Origin: Caldilineaceae bacterium
GTDB taxonomy: Bacteria > Chloroflexota > Anaerolineae > Caldilineales > Caldilineaceae
NCBI GenBank assembly: GCA_022827195.1
Contig: JAJDTL010000037.1
Coordinates: 159,698-223,697, forward strand
Direction: 5' to 3'
Length of the DNA: 64,000 nucleotides
Part shown: piece after piece, positions 50,467-59,425 of the stretch
Numbering within the stretch: position 1 is the first letter of the stretch
How the letters are laid out: each line of letters begins with the position of its first letter
The notes under the pieces: generated by a model
The model's input: the letters and a program-made list of their open reading frames with translations, nothing else
What the model was told of the DNA's origin: nothing
Database searches by the model: none
Position numbers and translations under genes: made by a program

Positions 50467-51729
50467 TTGAACAACGATGAGATGACAGCGGGTGCAAGCA
50501 AGGTAAACGGCACGGCTGTCGCCGGCATCAGCGGCCTGACGGCTCGCACGGTCTTCGGCACGGTGGCGGCGCCGCCTGGTCAATCCTTCGCGCTCGCATG
50601 CGATGGCGGATTGATCGGAGCCTGGTTAAGCGAAGAAAGAGAGGTTGACGGCCCACTGCTTGACGGGACTGACTGCATTCTGGTGCCCGGATTTATCGAC
50701 GTTCACATCCATGGGAGCGGCGGCGCGGATGTGATGGACGCGACGCCGGAAAGTCTTGCAACGATCAGTAAATTCCTCGTACGGCACGGCGTAACCGGCT
50801 TCTACGCAACCACAGTGACGGCATCGCATGGCGATACGCTGGCCGCTGTTTCCAATGTAGCGAGATTCTGCAGACATACATGCTCTGACGCGGGCGTTGA
50901 CTCTCCGGTTGGCGCGCGCGTTCTCGGCGTCCACTTGGAGGGGCCTTACATCAGCGGGAAGTTCCCCGGCGCGCAGAATCCTGCTTTCGTACGTCCGCCG
51001 TCTGCCAATGAGTTTGAGGAGCTTTTGGGAGCGGGGCCGGTGCGGATGATCACTCTTGCGCCGGAAGAGGAGGGGGCACAGTCTCTGATCGAAATGGCCT
51101 TGGAGTCGGACGTACGCGTGGTGCTCGGCCACACGGCAGCCACGTTCGATGAGGCAAGGACGGCCATCGACGCGGGCGTATCGCAAGCTACGCATACGTT
51201 CAATGCGATGAAGGGTCTGCATCATCGCGAGCCGGGCACGGTGGGTGCGGTGTTGAGCGACGACAGGATCTACGCGCAGCTAATTGCTGACGGGATCCAC
51301 GTGCATCCGGCGGTGATGCGCATGTTGGGTCGGTGCAAGGGGCCGACGCGCACAGTTCTGATCAGCGACGCGATTCGGGCGACGGGCATGCCGGAGGGCC
51401 GCTATGATATGGGCCGGCTTCCCGTCGTCGTCCGGAACGGCGCGTGCCGTCTCCCAGACGGCACGCTTGCCGGTTCGGTCCTGACGCTGGATGCGGCTCT
51501 GCGGAGTTTTATGGCGGCGACGGGCTGGCCGCTTGTGCAGGCATGGCCGACAACAAGCCTCTCGCAGGCACAGGCGATGGGGATAGATGACGAAGTGGGC
51601 CGCATCAGCAGGGGGGCGCGCGCAGATTTGACGCTTTTGGACGCGACGGCACAGGTCGTGGCCACAGTGGTAGGCGGGCGTGTTGCCTTTCTACGGGACC
51701 AGTGGCGGCTGCTGGGCACCGCTGACTAG
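50467..51729 (+). CDS. nagA: N-acetylglucosamine-6-phosphate deacetylase
   Basis: A 420-residue amidohydrolase that converts GlcNAc-6-phosphate to GlcN-6-phosphate. TTG 50467 lies behind AGGGAGTG; ATG 50482 is an alternative. Motifs are VPGFIDVHIHGSGGADVMDA, HLEGPYISGKFPGAQNP (metal Glu and substrate contacts), VVLGHTAATFDEA, ATHTFNAMKGLHHREPG and the catalytic Asp in LISDAIRATG. It may recycle amino sugars from cell wall or environmental glycan. It is co-transcribed with the branching enzyme and converges with the mevalonate kinase gene, leaving only three bases between stops. Confidence 0.93.
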   Translation: MNNDEMTAGASKVNGTAVAGISGLTARTVFGTVAAPPGQSFALACDGGLIGAWLSEEREVDGPLLDGTDCILVPGFIDVHIHGSGGADVMDATPESLATISKFLVRHGVTGFYATTVTASHGDTLAAVSNVARFCRHTCSDAGVDSPVGARVLGVHLEGPYISGKFPGAQNPAFVRPPSANEFEELLGAGPVRMITLAPEEEGAQSLIEMALESDVRVVLGHTAATFDEARTAIDAGVSQATHTFNAMKGLHHREPGTVGAVLSDDRIYAQLIADGIHVHPAVMRMLGRCKGPTRTVLISDAIRATGMPEGRYDMGRLPVVVRNGACRLPDGTLAGSVLTLDAALRSFMAATGWPLVQAWPTTSLSQAQAMGIDDEVGRISRGARADLTLLDATAQVVATVVGGRVAFLRDQWRLLGTAD

Positions 51730-51732
51730 CGG

Positions 51733-52710
51733 TTAACCGCCAACTTGGGTTACGATTGCGCGCGCCGCGCCTTCGGCCAGGAGTGCCTCGCGAACCAGGC
51801 CGATTTTCTCTCGTTTTACCACTGCAATTAGGTTGCCGCCGCGGCCGCCGCCGCTAAGTTTTGCTCCGGCCGCGCCAGCGTCCTCTGCGGATTCGATGAG
51901 CCGTTCGAGGGAGGGCGCGCTTACCTCGAGTTGACGCAAGAGCCGCTGATTTTCCCGCATCAGGAAGCCTAACGTCTCCAGTTTTCCGCTGGCGATGATC
52001 CGCTTTGCCCGCTCGGCGATAGCGCCGATGGCATCGAAGATCGCGTCGTAGCGGGCAGCGTCTTTCTGCCGCGCCGCGCGCACATCGGCCACCACTTGGC
52101 CGGTGGGACTGGCTATGCCGGTGTCGGCGATGACCAGGTGAAAGGGCTTGGCGATGTCGAAGATCTCGGGCGGCCTGCCGCGTACAAACCAGACGGGCTG
52201 CTCGTATACTACGACGGTATTGTCGATGCCGCTAGGCGTGGCATGGTGTATTCTCTCGACGGCGTAGACGATGCGGTTAACTGTTTCGGCGTCGGGACAG
52301 CCGCGGAAGGTTGGGGCACTGGCGAGGACTGCCCGAGCGAGCACCGCGCTGACAGCGGCGCCGCTTCCCATCCCGCCGGCGATGGGAATCGTGCTTGAAA
52401 CGGAGATATTCCAGTCAGGTTCAGCATCGACTCCAGCGGCCGCCAATGCGAGGCGTACGGCCAGTGCCAGGGGGTTGTCCGGCGCTGACGGAAGGCGAAT
52501 TCGAACGCCGACGTCGGGGGCAGAGATGGTGCAGCCCGATCCGGCCGCCGCTGCCGCCACGGCGGCTGTAGCCTGAACTATGGTCACAGGGACGGCGATG
52601 GCCGGCCGGCCGTAAACGACTGCATGCTCGCCGAAGAGGATGACCTTGCCCGGCGCCGTTGCATTGGCCAAGTCTACGCGTTTGCCCACGCTGGCGTCTT
52701 TCTCATGCAT
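51733..52710 (-). CDS. mvk: Mevalonate kinase (GHMP family)
   Basis: A 325-residue GHMP kinase, phosphorylating mevalonate at the 5-position in isoprenoid synthesis. ATG 52710 is preferred over upstream frame residues. APGKVILFGEHAVVYGRPAIAVPV (motif 1, residues 19-42) is the mevalonate kinase signature. PIAGGMGSGAAVSAVLARA is the ATP loop with Gly in place of one Ser, and AVERIHHATPSGIDNTVV contains the catalytic Asp. KLSGGGRGGNLIAV is motif 3. The gene overlaps the end of the glycerophosphodiesterase gene by eight bases. Its presence implies a mevalonate route, as known for some other Chloroflexota such as Roseiflexus. Confidence 0.9.
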   Translation of the reverse strand: MHEKDASVGKRVDLANATAPGKVILFGEHAVVYGRPAIAVPVTIVQATAAVAAAAAGSGCTISAPDVGVRIRLPSAPDNPLALAVRLALAAAGVDAEPDWNISVSSTIPIAGGMGSGAAVSAVLARAVLASAPTFRGCPDAETVNRIVYAVERIHHATPSGIDNTVVVYEQPVWFVRGRPPEIFDIAKPFHLVIADTGIASPTGQVVADVRAARQKDAARYDAIFDAIGAIAERAKRIIASGKLETLGFLMRENQRLLRQLEVSAPSLERLIESAEDAGAAGAKLSGGGRGGNLIAVVKREKIGLVREALLAEGAARAIVTQVGG

Positions 52711-53536
52711 CGGAGGGCGAGGCGACAGGTCCGGCTTCCGAGAGGGCCTGCCGGATCGCGTCGGGCCGATCGGTGATGATCGCATTAACGCCCAGAGCCG
52801 CCAGTCGACGAGCCTCTGTGCCGCAGTTCACGGTCCAGGCGTTCACGATTTGACCGCGGCGGCGCGCCTCTGCCATGAGAGCAGAGTTTATGGACTGAAA
52901 ATGCGGGTGGAGGGCATCGGGCGCCAAGACGGAGGCCGACCAGGTGCGGAAGAGATGGAAGAATAGATGGTTGGGCGACAAATTGAGGGCCGCCGCGATC
53001 AGAGGAGTCCGCGGGCCTATAGGGCGCGGCAGTTTGGGCTTGTAAAGAAGGCCCAGGGGAATATGGGGATCGAGTTGGCGAACTTTGCGGAGGGAGAAGG
53101 GATTGAAGCTCGAGACTATGACCTTGTCGAAAAGGCGGCGACGCTGAATCATGCGCGTCAACGGCCCCGCTTCAGGACCCCCGTCCCAGTCTATATTCTT
53201 GATCTCGACGTTGACGATACAGCGGTTCGCCGTCAGTTCGAAGACCTGATCCAAAGTGGGGATCGGCGTACCTGAGAAGGCGTCGTTGAAGCGGATGCCG
53301 GCATCGAGGTCAGAGAGCTGAGCCAAGGTATGTTTGCGGAGGCGACCTCTGCCGGTTGTCGTGCGCTCCAGGTTGAAGTCGTGGAGCACGACGAGTTCGC
53401 CTTCGGCGGTGGCCTGCACGTCAAGTTCTATGCCGTCTGCGCCCATTTCCAGCGCCTTTGTGAAGGCGGGCAAGGTGTTTTCGGGCGCGACGGCGCTGGC
53501 TCCTCTGTGGGCAAAGATCAGCGGCTGCGAGGCCAT
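52703..53536 (-). CDS. Glycerophosphodiester phosphodiesterase
   Basis: A 277-residue GDPD TIM-barrel enzyme that hydrolyses deacylated phospholipids to glycerol-3-phosphate and an alcohol. ATG 53536 follows GGAGG; the frame extends to 53581. Catalytic residues are clear: AHRGASAVAPENTLPAF (His and Arg, then E/N), GADGIELDVQATAEGELVVLHD (metal Glu/Asp and the second His), NVEIKN and VIVSSFNPFSLRKVRQLDP. NAWTVN closes the barrel. No signal peptide is present, so it is cytoplasmic. It is translationally coupled to mevalonate kinase by overlap; whether the two functions are linked is unclear. Confidence 0.92.
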   Translation of the reverse strand: MASQPLIFAHRGASAVAPENTLPAFTKALEMGADGIELDVQATAEGELVVLHDFNLERTTTGRGRLRKHTLAQLSDLDAGIRFNDAFSGTPIPTLDQVFELTANRCIVNVEIKNIDWDGGPEAGPLTRMIQRRRLFDKVIVSSFNPFSLRKVRQLDPHIPLGLLYKPKLPRPIGPRTPLIAAALNLSPNHLFFHLFRTWSASVLAPDALHPHFQSINSALMAEARRRGQIVNAWTVNCGTEARRLAALGVNAIITDRPDAIRQALSEAGPVASPSDA

Positions 53537-53656
53537 GGCCTGCCTCCGCGGACGGTGCGGCAAGGGCTGAATGTCAAACACAAGGCGTGCTTGAATCCGC
53601 CTGCGCGTGCTTGGGTTCCAGGCAGAAGGCCGGAGGCCGGAGACATGACTTCATCC

Positions 53657-53920
53657 CTAACCCTGGAGAATGAACATCCACTCTTCCAAGTCGTCATCGT
53701 TGGGCTTGTGCTCAACGTAGCAGATGCGGAAATTATGGCGTTCGATGATGGTGAGAATGTCGATCAGCGAACGGCGCTCTGCCTTGGCCGGGTGGTACTC
53801 CAACTCGCCGATGGAGACTTTTACGTCTTCCTTGATGAGGCTGTCGCCCAGCACTTCAATGCGCCAGGTCTTGCCAGCGGAAGTTTGGCGGGCTTTGGTC
53901 TGCAGAATGATTGTGTGCAT
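53657..53920 (-). CDS. 87-residue protein, unknown
   Basis: A small soluble protein from ATG 53920 with AAGGGG upstream, 34 bases after the stop of the HDAC-family gene. The sequence (MHTIILQTKARQTSAGKTW..., LIDILTIIERHNFRICYVEH, ending DDDLEEWMFILQG) looks like an alternating beta/alpha fold with an acidic C-terminus. No Cys pair or catalytic motif is visible. Co-transcription with the deacetylase is suggested by spacing. Not recognised. Confidence 0.6.
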   Translation of the reverse strand: MHTIILQTKARQTSAGKTWRIEVLGDSLIKEDVKVSIGELEYHPAKAERRSLIDILTIIERHNFRICYVEHKPNDDDLEEWMFILQG

Positions 53921-53954
53921 GATTCCCCTTACGTAACGAACGGAGCGAACTGTT

Positions 53955-55067
53955 TCAGTGTTTCGGCAGGCCGGGCTTGTTGCCTGGCGTAGGAATGCCG
54001 AGGCGTCGCGTGACCGACAGCAGGACCTGTTCCGCGGCCTCCGCGCGCGCCTCGACTTCGCCAAAGGGATCGCTGACGCCGGCCTCGTCGCCGCAAAGTG
54101 CACGGAGGGTGGAGAGTACGCAGTGCGGCAGGGCATCCAGATGGTATCCACCTTCAAGTGTACAGATAAGCCGGCCGCGGCAAAGCGCGTCCGCTAAGGC
54201 GATCAGCTCCTCTACAAGCTTAGCGTAGCCGGTGACGCTAACTCGATGCTCGCTTAGGGGGTCCAGCCAGTGACCGTCGAAGCCGGCCGAGAGGAAGATC
54301 ACGTCTGGCGCGAATTCGTACGCCAGGGGCGTCAACACCTGGCGCAGCGCGGCAAGATATCCGGCGTCGCCGACGCCAGCAGGGAAGGGCACATTCACTG
54401 TGTAGCCTTCACCGACGTCGCGCCCGATTTCGTCGATGGTCCCGCTGAAGGGGTAGTGGGGATACTGATGGATGCTGAAGAACAAAACGGAGCTGTCGTC
54501 GTAGAACATCTCTGCCGTTCCGTTGCCGTGGTGCACGTCGAAGTCGACGATGAGGACGCGCTGCGCGCCGTGCTGCCGCTGGGCATGGCGTGCGGCTACG
54601 GCGACATTGCCCAGCAGGCAGAATCCTTTGGCACTGTTGGGCCTGGCATGATGGCCCGGCGGGCGTACCAGGGCAAAACCATTGGCCGCCTCTGCGGTCA
54701 TGACCGCGTCGGTTATCGACAGTAGACCGCCTACTCCCCGCAGCGCAGCTTCATAGCTGGCGCCTAGGATGTACGTGTCCTGATCCAGCCAACCGGCTGC
54801 GCCAAGATTGTCTGTTCTTGATGTACCGCCCCCGCTCCTGGCCGCCAGATCCTGACAGATGTCTTCCAACTGTGCGACATAGTTGACTCCGTGCACGGCC
54901 AGTACCGGGTCGAGTGTGGCAACGTTTTCGGGCAGGCGAGTCAGTCTGTCGAGGATGCCGTCCCGCTCCAGGAGAGCCAAGACATGCTCCAGACGGCGAT
55001 GGTTCTCGGGATGGCCGTCGAAGGTATGGTTAAGCTCGAAGGGATCGTAGACGTAAGCGGTAGTCAT
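53955..55067 (-). CDS. Histone deacetylase/AcuC/AphA-family deacetylase
   Basis: A 370-residue arginase-fold zinc deacetylase of the bacterial HDAC group, whose substrates include acetyl-lysine proteins, acetylpolyamines and acetoin-linked targets. RPPGHHARPN holds the catalytic His pair (H139, H140). DFDVHHGNG and SAGFDGH supply zinc ligands D177, H179 and D264. LEGGYHLDAL near residue 313 carries the transition-state Tyr. Length is typical. It starts at ATG 55067 without a strong ribosome site, with an 87-residue gene just downstream. The substrate is not determinable. Confidence 0.92.
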   Translation of the reverse strand: MTTAYVYDPFELNHTFDGHPENHRRLEHVLALLERDGILDRLTRLPENVATLDPVLAVHGVNYVAQLEDICQDLAARSGGGTSRTDNLGAAGWLDQDTYILGASYEAALRGVGGLLSITDAVMTAEAANGFALVRPPGHHARPNSAKGFCLLGNVAVAARHAQRQHGAQRVLIVDFDVHHGNGTAEMFYDDSSVLFFSIHQYPHYPFSGTIDEIGRDVGEGYTVNVPFPAGVGDAGYLAALRQVLTPLAYEFAPDVIFLSAGFDGHWLDPLSEHRVSVTGYAKLVEELIALADALCRGRLICTLEGGYHLDALPHCVLSTLRALCGDEAGVSDPFGEVEARAEAAEQVLLSVTRRLGIPTPGNKPGLPKH

Positions 55068-55127
55068 TGTGGAAGCGGAAGATGGAATTGGGTCGAAAGG
55101 ACGGCACTGGGCTCAGGCTAAGCGGTC

Positions 55128-56765
55128 TCATTTGATTGCTGGAACGAACAGTTCGCTGCCCAGGCGAAAACGCAGGTCGAAACTATTCTCGTCGGACCCG
55201 AAGGCCCGCACCTGGGACTGAATCTCGGTTGGGCCGTCGAACGAAATCGGGCGCGTGGTATGCAAAGTTTCGCCGTCCCAGAGCAGGCTGATCTCGTCGT
55301 TCTCCTCCAGGGCGGAGTAAGGCAGGCTCATCAGCGCCCACCAGTCCCATTCGGACGGCCACTTTCTTTTCAAGGTAAGATGCCCCTGGTCGGCCGTGAT
55401 GCCCAGCAGGTCCCAAATGGTCGGCTGGACGTTCGGGGAACGCTCAGCGGCGCTGGCCGCCATCGATTTGGCGGCGCGCGCCCAAGGCGCTGCTTCGGCG
55501 TCCGGACCCAAGTGAGAAGCGAGCGCGCTGGCCGCAGTGAGCGCACGGCAGGCGGCCTCCAAGGCTCTCGCATCCGGGAGGTCCCGGTCTGGAGATGCGC
55601 GGTGGGCTTCAAAGGCGCTAAGCAGTTCATTTGCGCAGCCGGCGATCGCCTTCTCATGTGTCGTCAACCAGTCGAGATTGGGGTGGCGACTGTGATGCGC
55701 TTGCAACGCGGACAGATATGCGGCTGATGTATATGGCAGGACGGCATCGGGCGCGTCGACAGGTGAGCGGGGCAAGGCGGGGAGCTTCAGGGGCAGCGCG
55801 CCGCCGGTCCGTTCCGCGACGTGACGGGGCGTATCAAGCAGTGCGCGGCTCTGATCGGGCAGGAATGAGTCGAAGAGATCGACCAGGCCCGGCAGGGCGG
55901 TGATGTTGCTATCGGCAGGTGCGAAGCCGGCGCGAGACCGTGCAATGGTCTGTACGGCGTCGATCTTGGCGTCCTGCACGGTGCGGTTTGCCGCGGCGTC
56001 GGGGGACCACAGGCGGCCGCGATGTGTGACGTCGTGCCAGCGGCTGCGGCTGCGTTTGAAAGCGCGTGAGATGTCGCGTTGGACGAGGAAGCCGTTCCAG
56101 GCCACCTGTTCACCGACGTCGCTGAGCGCGAGTATGAGGGGCAGGTCCACCTGCCCGGCGACCAGCACATGGTAGACGAGCCGGGCCTGGGAATCGGAGG
56201 GGAATTCGACCAGGTCGGGGCGGCCTTCGGCCGCGCCGAAGACGCGCGTACTTTCGGCGTTACGCTGGCCATGGGCGCCCCTGGCCTCGCCGGGGTCGCT
56301 TTGGGCGACGAGGAGGCCGTCTACCATACGTTGCACGAGAGGCTCGCCCCAATCGATCTCGACACGAATCTGGATGAGCCGGTCGCCTTCGGCCTGCGCC
56401 TCCATCATCCAAAGGAGTGAGCGGTCGTAGTAACTGTCGAGCGGGGCGAAGATGCGTTTGCTGACGATGACGCCTTCGACACCGTAAATTGTCTCCTGGT
56501 AGCCTGGATACAGCTGAAGAGCAAGTGGGAGAACGTCGTCCAGCTGTTCGCTGCTGATGCCGCTGCTGGTATAGATTGGCGCGTCGATGCGGATACGGAT
56601 GGCGCGGGCATAGGCGCGGCCGTGCCAGTGCCAGTGCAGATCGAAGAGGTCGCTGTCCCGGTCGGCGGAGAATCGAAGCTCGCCGTTGGCGTGGGGGAAG
56701 AGGGCATCCTCGTTGATGTCGTCGTACTCTTCGAGTGCGGGTTGGTCGAGGGCGGGATCTGTCAC
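55128..56765 (-). CDS. Unrecognised 545-residue protein at the end of a BMP transporter operon
   Basis: Starts at GTG 56765 directly after the TAG of the transporter ATPase gene, so it is translationally coupled. The N-terminal ~240 residues are beta-rich and aromatic (DLHWHWHGRAYARAIRIRI, LALQLYPGYQETIYGVEGVIVSKRIF, LLWMMEAQAEGDRLIQIRVEIDWGEPL), much like the N-terminal super-sandwich of glycoside hydrolases with (alpha/alpha)6 barrels. Residues 250-450 are helical and Ala-rich, and a short beta domain ends the protein (WWALMSLPYSALEENDEISLLWDGETLHTT). The usual catalytic barrel is too short and I see no conserved Glu/Asp pair, so it may be a degenerate sugar-binding protein. No signal peptide. 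Function unknown. Confidence 0.6.
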   Translation of the reverse strand: MTDPALDQPALEEYDDINEDALFPHANGELRFSADRDSDLFDLHWHWHGRAYARAIRIRIDAPIYTSSGISSEQLDDVLPLALQLYPGYQETIYGVEGVIVSKRIFAPLDSYYDRSLLWMMEAQAEGDRLIQIRVEIDWGEPLVQRMVDGLLVAQSDPGEARGAHGQRNAESTRVFGAAEGRPDLVEFPSDSQARLVYHVLVAGQVDLPLILALSDVGEQVAWNGFLVQRDISRAFKRSRSRWHDVTHRGRLWSPDAAANRTVQDAKIDAVQTIARSRAGFAPADSNITALPGLVDLFDSFLPDQSRALLDTPRHVAERTGGALPLKLPALPRSPVDAPDAVLPYTSAAYLSALQAHHSRHPNLDWLTTHEKAIAGCANELLSAFEAHRASPDRDLPDARALEAACRALTAASALASHLGPDAEAAPWARAAKSMAASAAERSPNVQPTIWDLLGITADQGHLTLKRKWPSEWDWWALMSLPYSALEENDEISLLWDGETLHTTRPISFDGPTEIQSQVRAFGSDENSFDLRFRLGSELFVPAIK

Positions 56766-58361
56766 CTAATCGTTCTCTGTCGGTTCAGCAGCAGCGGTAT
56801 GGTGCGAATCGGGTTGGACTCCTGCCATCAGCAGGCCGATCGCGGCGCGGCTGGCCTGATTGCGGGGGAGGACGGCGCTGATGCGGCCGTTGAACATAAC
56901 TGCAATGCGGTCTGACAGTGCCATTATTTCATCCAACTCATAGCTTACGAGGAGGACGGCGACGCCTTCGTCGCGCTTGGCGACGACCTGGCTGTGGATG
57001 AATTCGATTGAGCCGACGTCGATGCCCCGGGTCGGCTGGGCGGCGATCAAGAGGCGAATGGGGCGGCTGAACTCGCGGGCGACGACCATTTTTTGCTGAT
57101 TGCCTCCGGAGAGGCTTGCGCCCGCGGTCCTGACGGAAGGGGTGCGCACGTCAAAACGCTGCACCAGCTCTTCGGCATGTTGGGCAATCGCCTGCTGGTC
57201 CATGGTCAGGCCAGTGGAAAAGGGGCGCTGGTAGTAGGAGCCGAGGACGAGATTGTCCGCGACCGAATAGGCATCGACCATGCCGTAGAGGTGGCGGTCC
57301 TCTGGCACGTGGCAGATGGCACCTTCCTCGGTGATACGGCGCGGGGGTGCGTTGGTCATGTCGAGGTCGTTCATGTGTACGGCGCCGGCGGCGGCCGGGC
57401 GCAGGCCTGTGATCACTTCGACCAGCTCTGTTTGTCCATTGCCCTGGACGCCGGCGACGCCGACGATTTCCCCGCCGCGCACGTCGAGCGAGACGCCGCG
57501 CAGGGCAGGCTCGCCAAGATCATTGGTCGCATGCAAGTCGTTGATCTGCAAGAACACCTCGCCCGCGGCTGCAGGCTGCTTCTCTACCTCGAGCGTGACC
57601 TTTCGCCCAACCATCATTGCAGCCAGTTCCTCCTGAGAGACGGATTCAGGGTCGGCTTCGCCGACCAGTTCACCTCGCCGCAGCACGGCGATGCGGTTGG
57701 CGATGCGGAGAACCTCCTTGAGCTTATGGGTGATGAAGATAATCGCCTTTCCCTGGCTGCGGAGCAACTCCATCACGGAGAAGAGACCTTCTATCTCCTG
57801 CGGCGTCAAAACGGATGTCGGCTCGTCGAGAATCAGGACATCGGCTTGCCTGTAGAGCGCCTTGAGGATTTCGACGCGTTGCTGAAAACCGACTGGGAGG
57901 TCCTCGATTATTGCGTTGGGGTCGACCGGCATGTTGTACCGTTCGGCCAGTTCACGGATGTGTGCCGCGACGCTCTCCCTGTCGAGGAGGCCTTTGCTGA
58001 CGCTCTCGCTGCCCAGCATGATGTTGTCGACAACACTCATCACGGGCACCAACTGGAAGTGCTGATGGACCATGCCGATGCCCAACTCTATTGCGTCGCG
58101 GGGCGACTGCATTTGTACGCTGCGTCCATCGACCAGAATTTCGCCCTCGGTAGGCTGATAGAGGCCGTAGACAATGTTCATCAGGGTGGACTTGCCGGCC
58201 CCATTTTCGCCGAGCAGGGCCAGTATCTCGCCGCGACGGAGCGTCAGATCGATCTCCTTGTTGGCGACGACTCCGGGGAAGAGCTTGGTGATCTTACGAA
58301 CTTCAAGTTTGGCTTGCATGTCGCCGTCTTGGCGGTCGGGCGCGTCTTGCAGCCGGCTCAT
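56766..58361 (-). CDS. ABC transporter ATP-binding protein (BMP/nucleoside type, two ATPase domains)
   Basis: A 531-residue tandem ATPase like RbsA/NupO. The first domain has Walker A GENGAGKS (51-58), IEDLPVGFQQRVEILKALYR (signature region) and Walker B VLILDEPTSVLTPQE. The second domain has the degenerate GVAGVQGNGQTEL, the LSGGNQQKMVVAREFSRP signature and the weak Walker B LLIAAQPTRGID, as usual in this class. It overlaps the upstream permease gene by four bases. With two permeases and a BMP lipoprotein it forms a complete importer, probably of purine nucleosides. It lies between the permease genes and the unknown coupled protein. Confidence 0.93.
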   Translation of the reverse strand: MSRLQDAPDRQDGDMQAKLEVRKITKLFPGVVANKEIDLTLRRGEILALLGENGAGKSTLMNIVYGLYQPTEGEILVDGRSVQMQSPRDAIELGIGMVHQHFQLVPVMSVVDNIMLGSESVSKGLLDRESVAAHIRELAERYNMPVDPNAIIEDLPVGFQQRVEILKALYRQADVLILDEPTSVLTPQEIEGLFSVMELLRSQGKAIIFITHKLKEVLRIANRIAVLRRGELVGEADPESVSQEELAAMMVGRKVTLEVEKQPAAAGEVFLQINDLHATNDLGEPALRGVSLDVRGGEIVGVAGVQGNGQTELVEVITGLRPAAAGAVHMNDLDMTNAPPRRITEEGAICHVPEDRHLYGMVDAYSVADNLVLGSYYQRPFSTGLTMDQQAIAQHAEELVQRFDVRTPSVRTAGASLSGGNQQKMVVAREFSRPIRLLIAAQPTRGIDVGSIEFIHSQVVAKRDEGVAVLLVSYELDEIMALSDRIAVMFNGRISAVLPRNQASRAAIGLLMAGVQPDSHHTAAAEPTEND

Positions 58362-59425
58362 GCGCTTCCCTCCGTCTCATAGACTTTGCCCTCAGCGGCG
58401 GGCGGGCGAACGCGTCCGACGAGGCCGGAGACGGCGACGATGGTGACAACGTAGGGAAGCATCGAGATGAACTGGCGGGGGACCTGGGTTACGCCTGCGA
58501 GAAGCAGCTCGTTTTGCAGCGCCTGTGTGTAACCGAAGAGCGCGGCGGCGCCGAGGGCGCCGAACGGATTCCAGTTGCCGAAAATCATAGCGGCCAGAGA
58601 GATGAAGCCCCGCCCGGCGGTCATGCCTTCCTGAAACTGGCCGACCGCTTCCAGGACAAGAAAGGCGCCTGCCAGCCCTGCCAGCATACCGCCGAGGGAG
58701 GTGTTGACGTAGCGATAGCGATTGACATTGATGCCGACGGTGTCGGCGGCGCGGGGGTGTTCGCCTACGGCGCGCGTACGCAGTCCCCAGCGGGTATTGA
58801 AGAGCCCAATGTGGACAATGAGGACAAGGAGCAACGCGAGGTAGGTAATTGGGGGGTTATCGAAGAGGACAGGGCCGATGACGTCGATCTGCGACAGGCC
58901 GGGCAGCGGGATGGAACTGAATTTGCCCTCGGCGATGGCATCGCGGTTGTAGAGATAGGAGGAGGTCCCGAGGGCGAGAATGATGATGACGGTGCCGGAG
59001 ATAATCTGGTCCATGCGGAAGCGGATGGAGAAGAGCGCATGGACTGCGCCCATGAGCCCGCCGGTGGCGACGGCGACGGCCGCGCTGAAGATGAGGCTGA
59101 CCATGAGCGGCCAGTGGTTGGTGCTGGTCTTGGCGACAAAGCCGGCGAAGGCGCCGGCCAGCATCATGCCTTCGATGCCGATGTTGATGATGCCTGATCG
59201 TTCGCAGAGAATGCCGCTGAGCGCGCCGAGCACAAGGGGCACGGTGGCGCGTAGGGTAAAGTTGAGGGCGCTGATGCCGAAGAGGACTCGCAGCCAGGTA
59301 TATTCACCCAGCGGCGTCTTATTGACGACGACTGCCATTGCGACGAGTGCGAGCGCAAGGACCAGGGAGATGACGGCGCGGCGGCCCAAGCGGCGTGGGG
59401 TCGAGAGTTTCGAGACTACACTCAC
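58358..59425 (-). CDS. ABC transporter permease (BMP/nucleoside type, YufQ/NupQ-like)
   Basis: A 355-residue polytopic permease of the BPD_transp_2 family with about nine membrane helices. GTG 59425 overlaps the stop of the preceding permease gene by four bases. Typical segments are LRATVPLVLGALSGILCERSGIINIGIEGMMLAGAFAGF, MDQIISGTVIIILALGTSSYLYN, the GLRTRAVGEHPRAADTVGINV coupling loop that contacts the ATPase and GMTAGRGFISLAAMIFGNW. It forms the channel together with the adjacent permease. Confidence 0.93.
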   Translation of the reverse strand: MSVVSKLSTPRRLGRRAVISLVLALALVAMAVVVNKTPLGEYTWLRVLFGISALNFTLRATVPLVLGALSGILCERSGIINIGIEGMMLAGAFAGFVAKTSTNHWPLMVSLIFSAAVAVATGGLMGAVHALFSIRFRMDQIISGTVIIILALGTSSYLYNRDAIAEGKFSSIPLPGLSQIDVIGPVLFDNPPITYLALLLVLIVHIGLFNTRWGLRTRAVGEHPRAADTVGINVNRYRYVNTSLGGMLAGLAGAFLVLEAVGQFQEGMTAGRGFISLAAMIFGNWNPFGALGAAALFGYTQALQNELLLAGVTQVPRQFISMLPYVVTIVAVSGLVGRVRPPAAEGKVYETEGSA

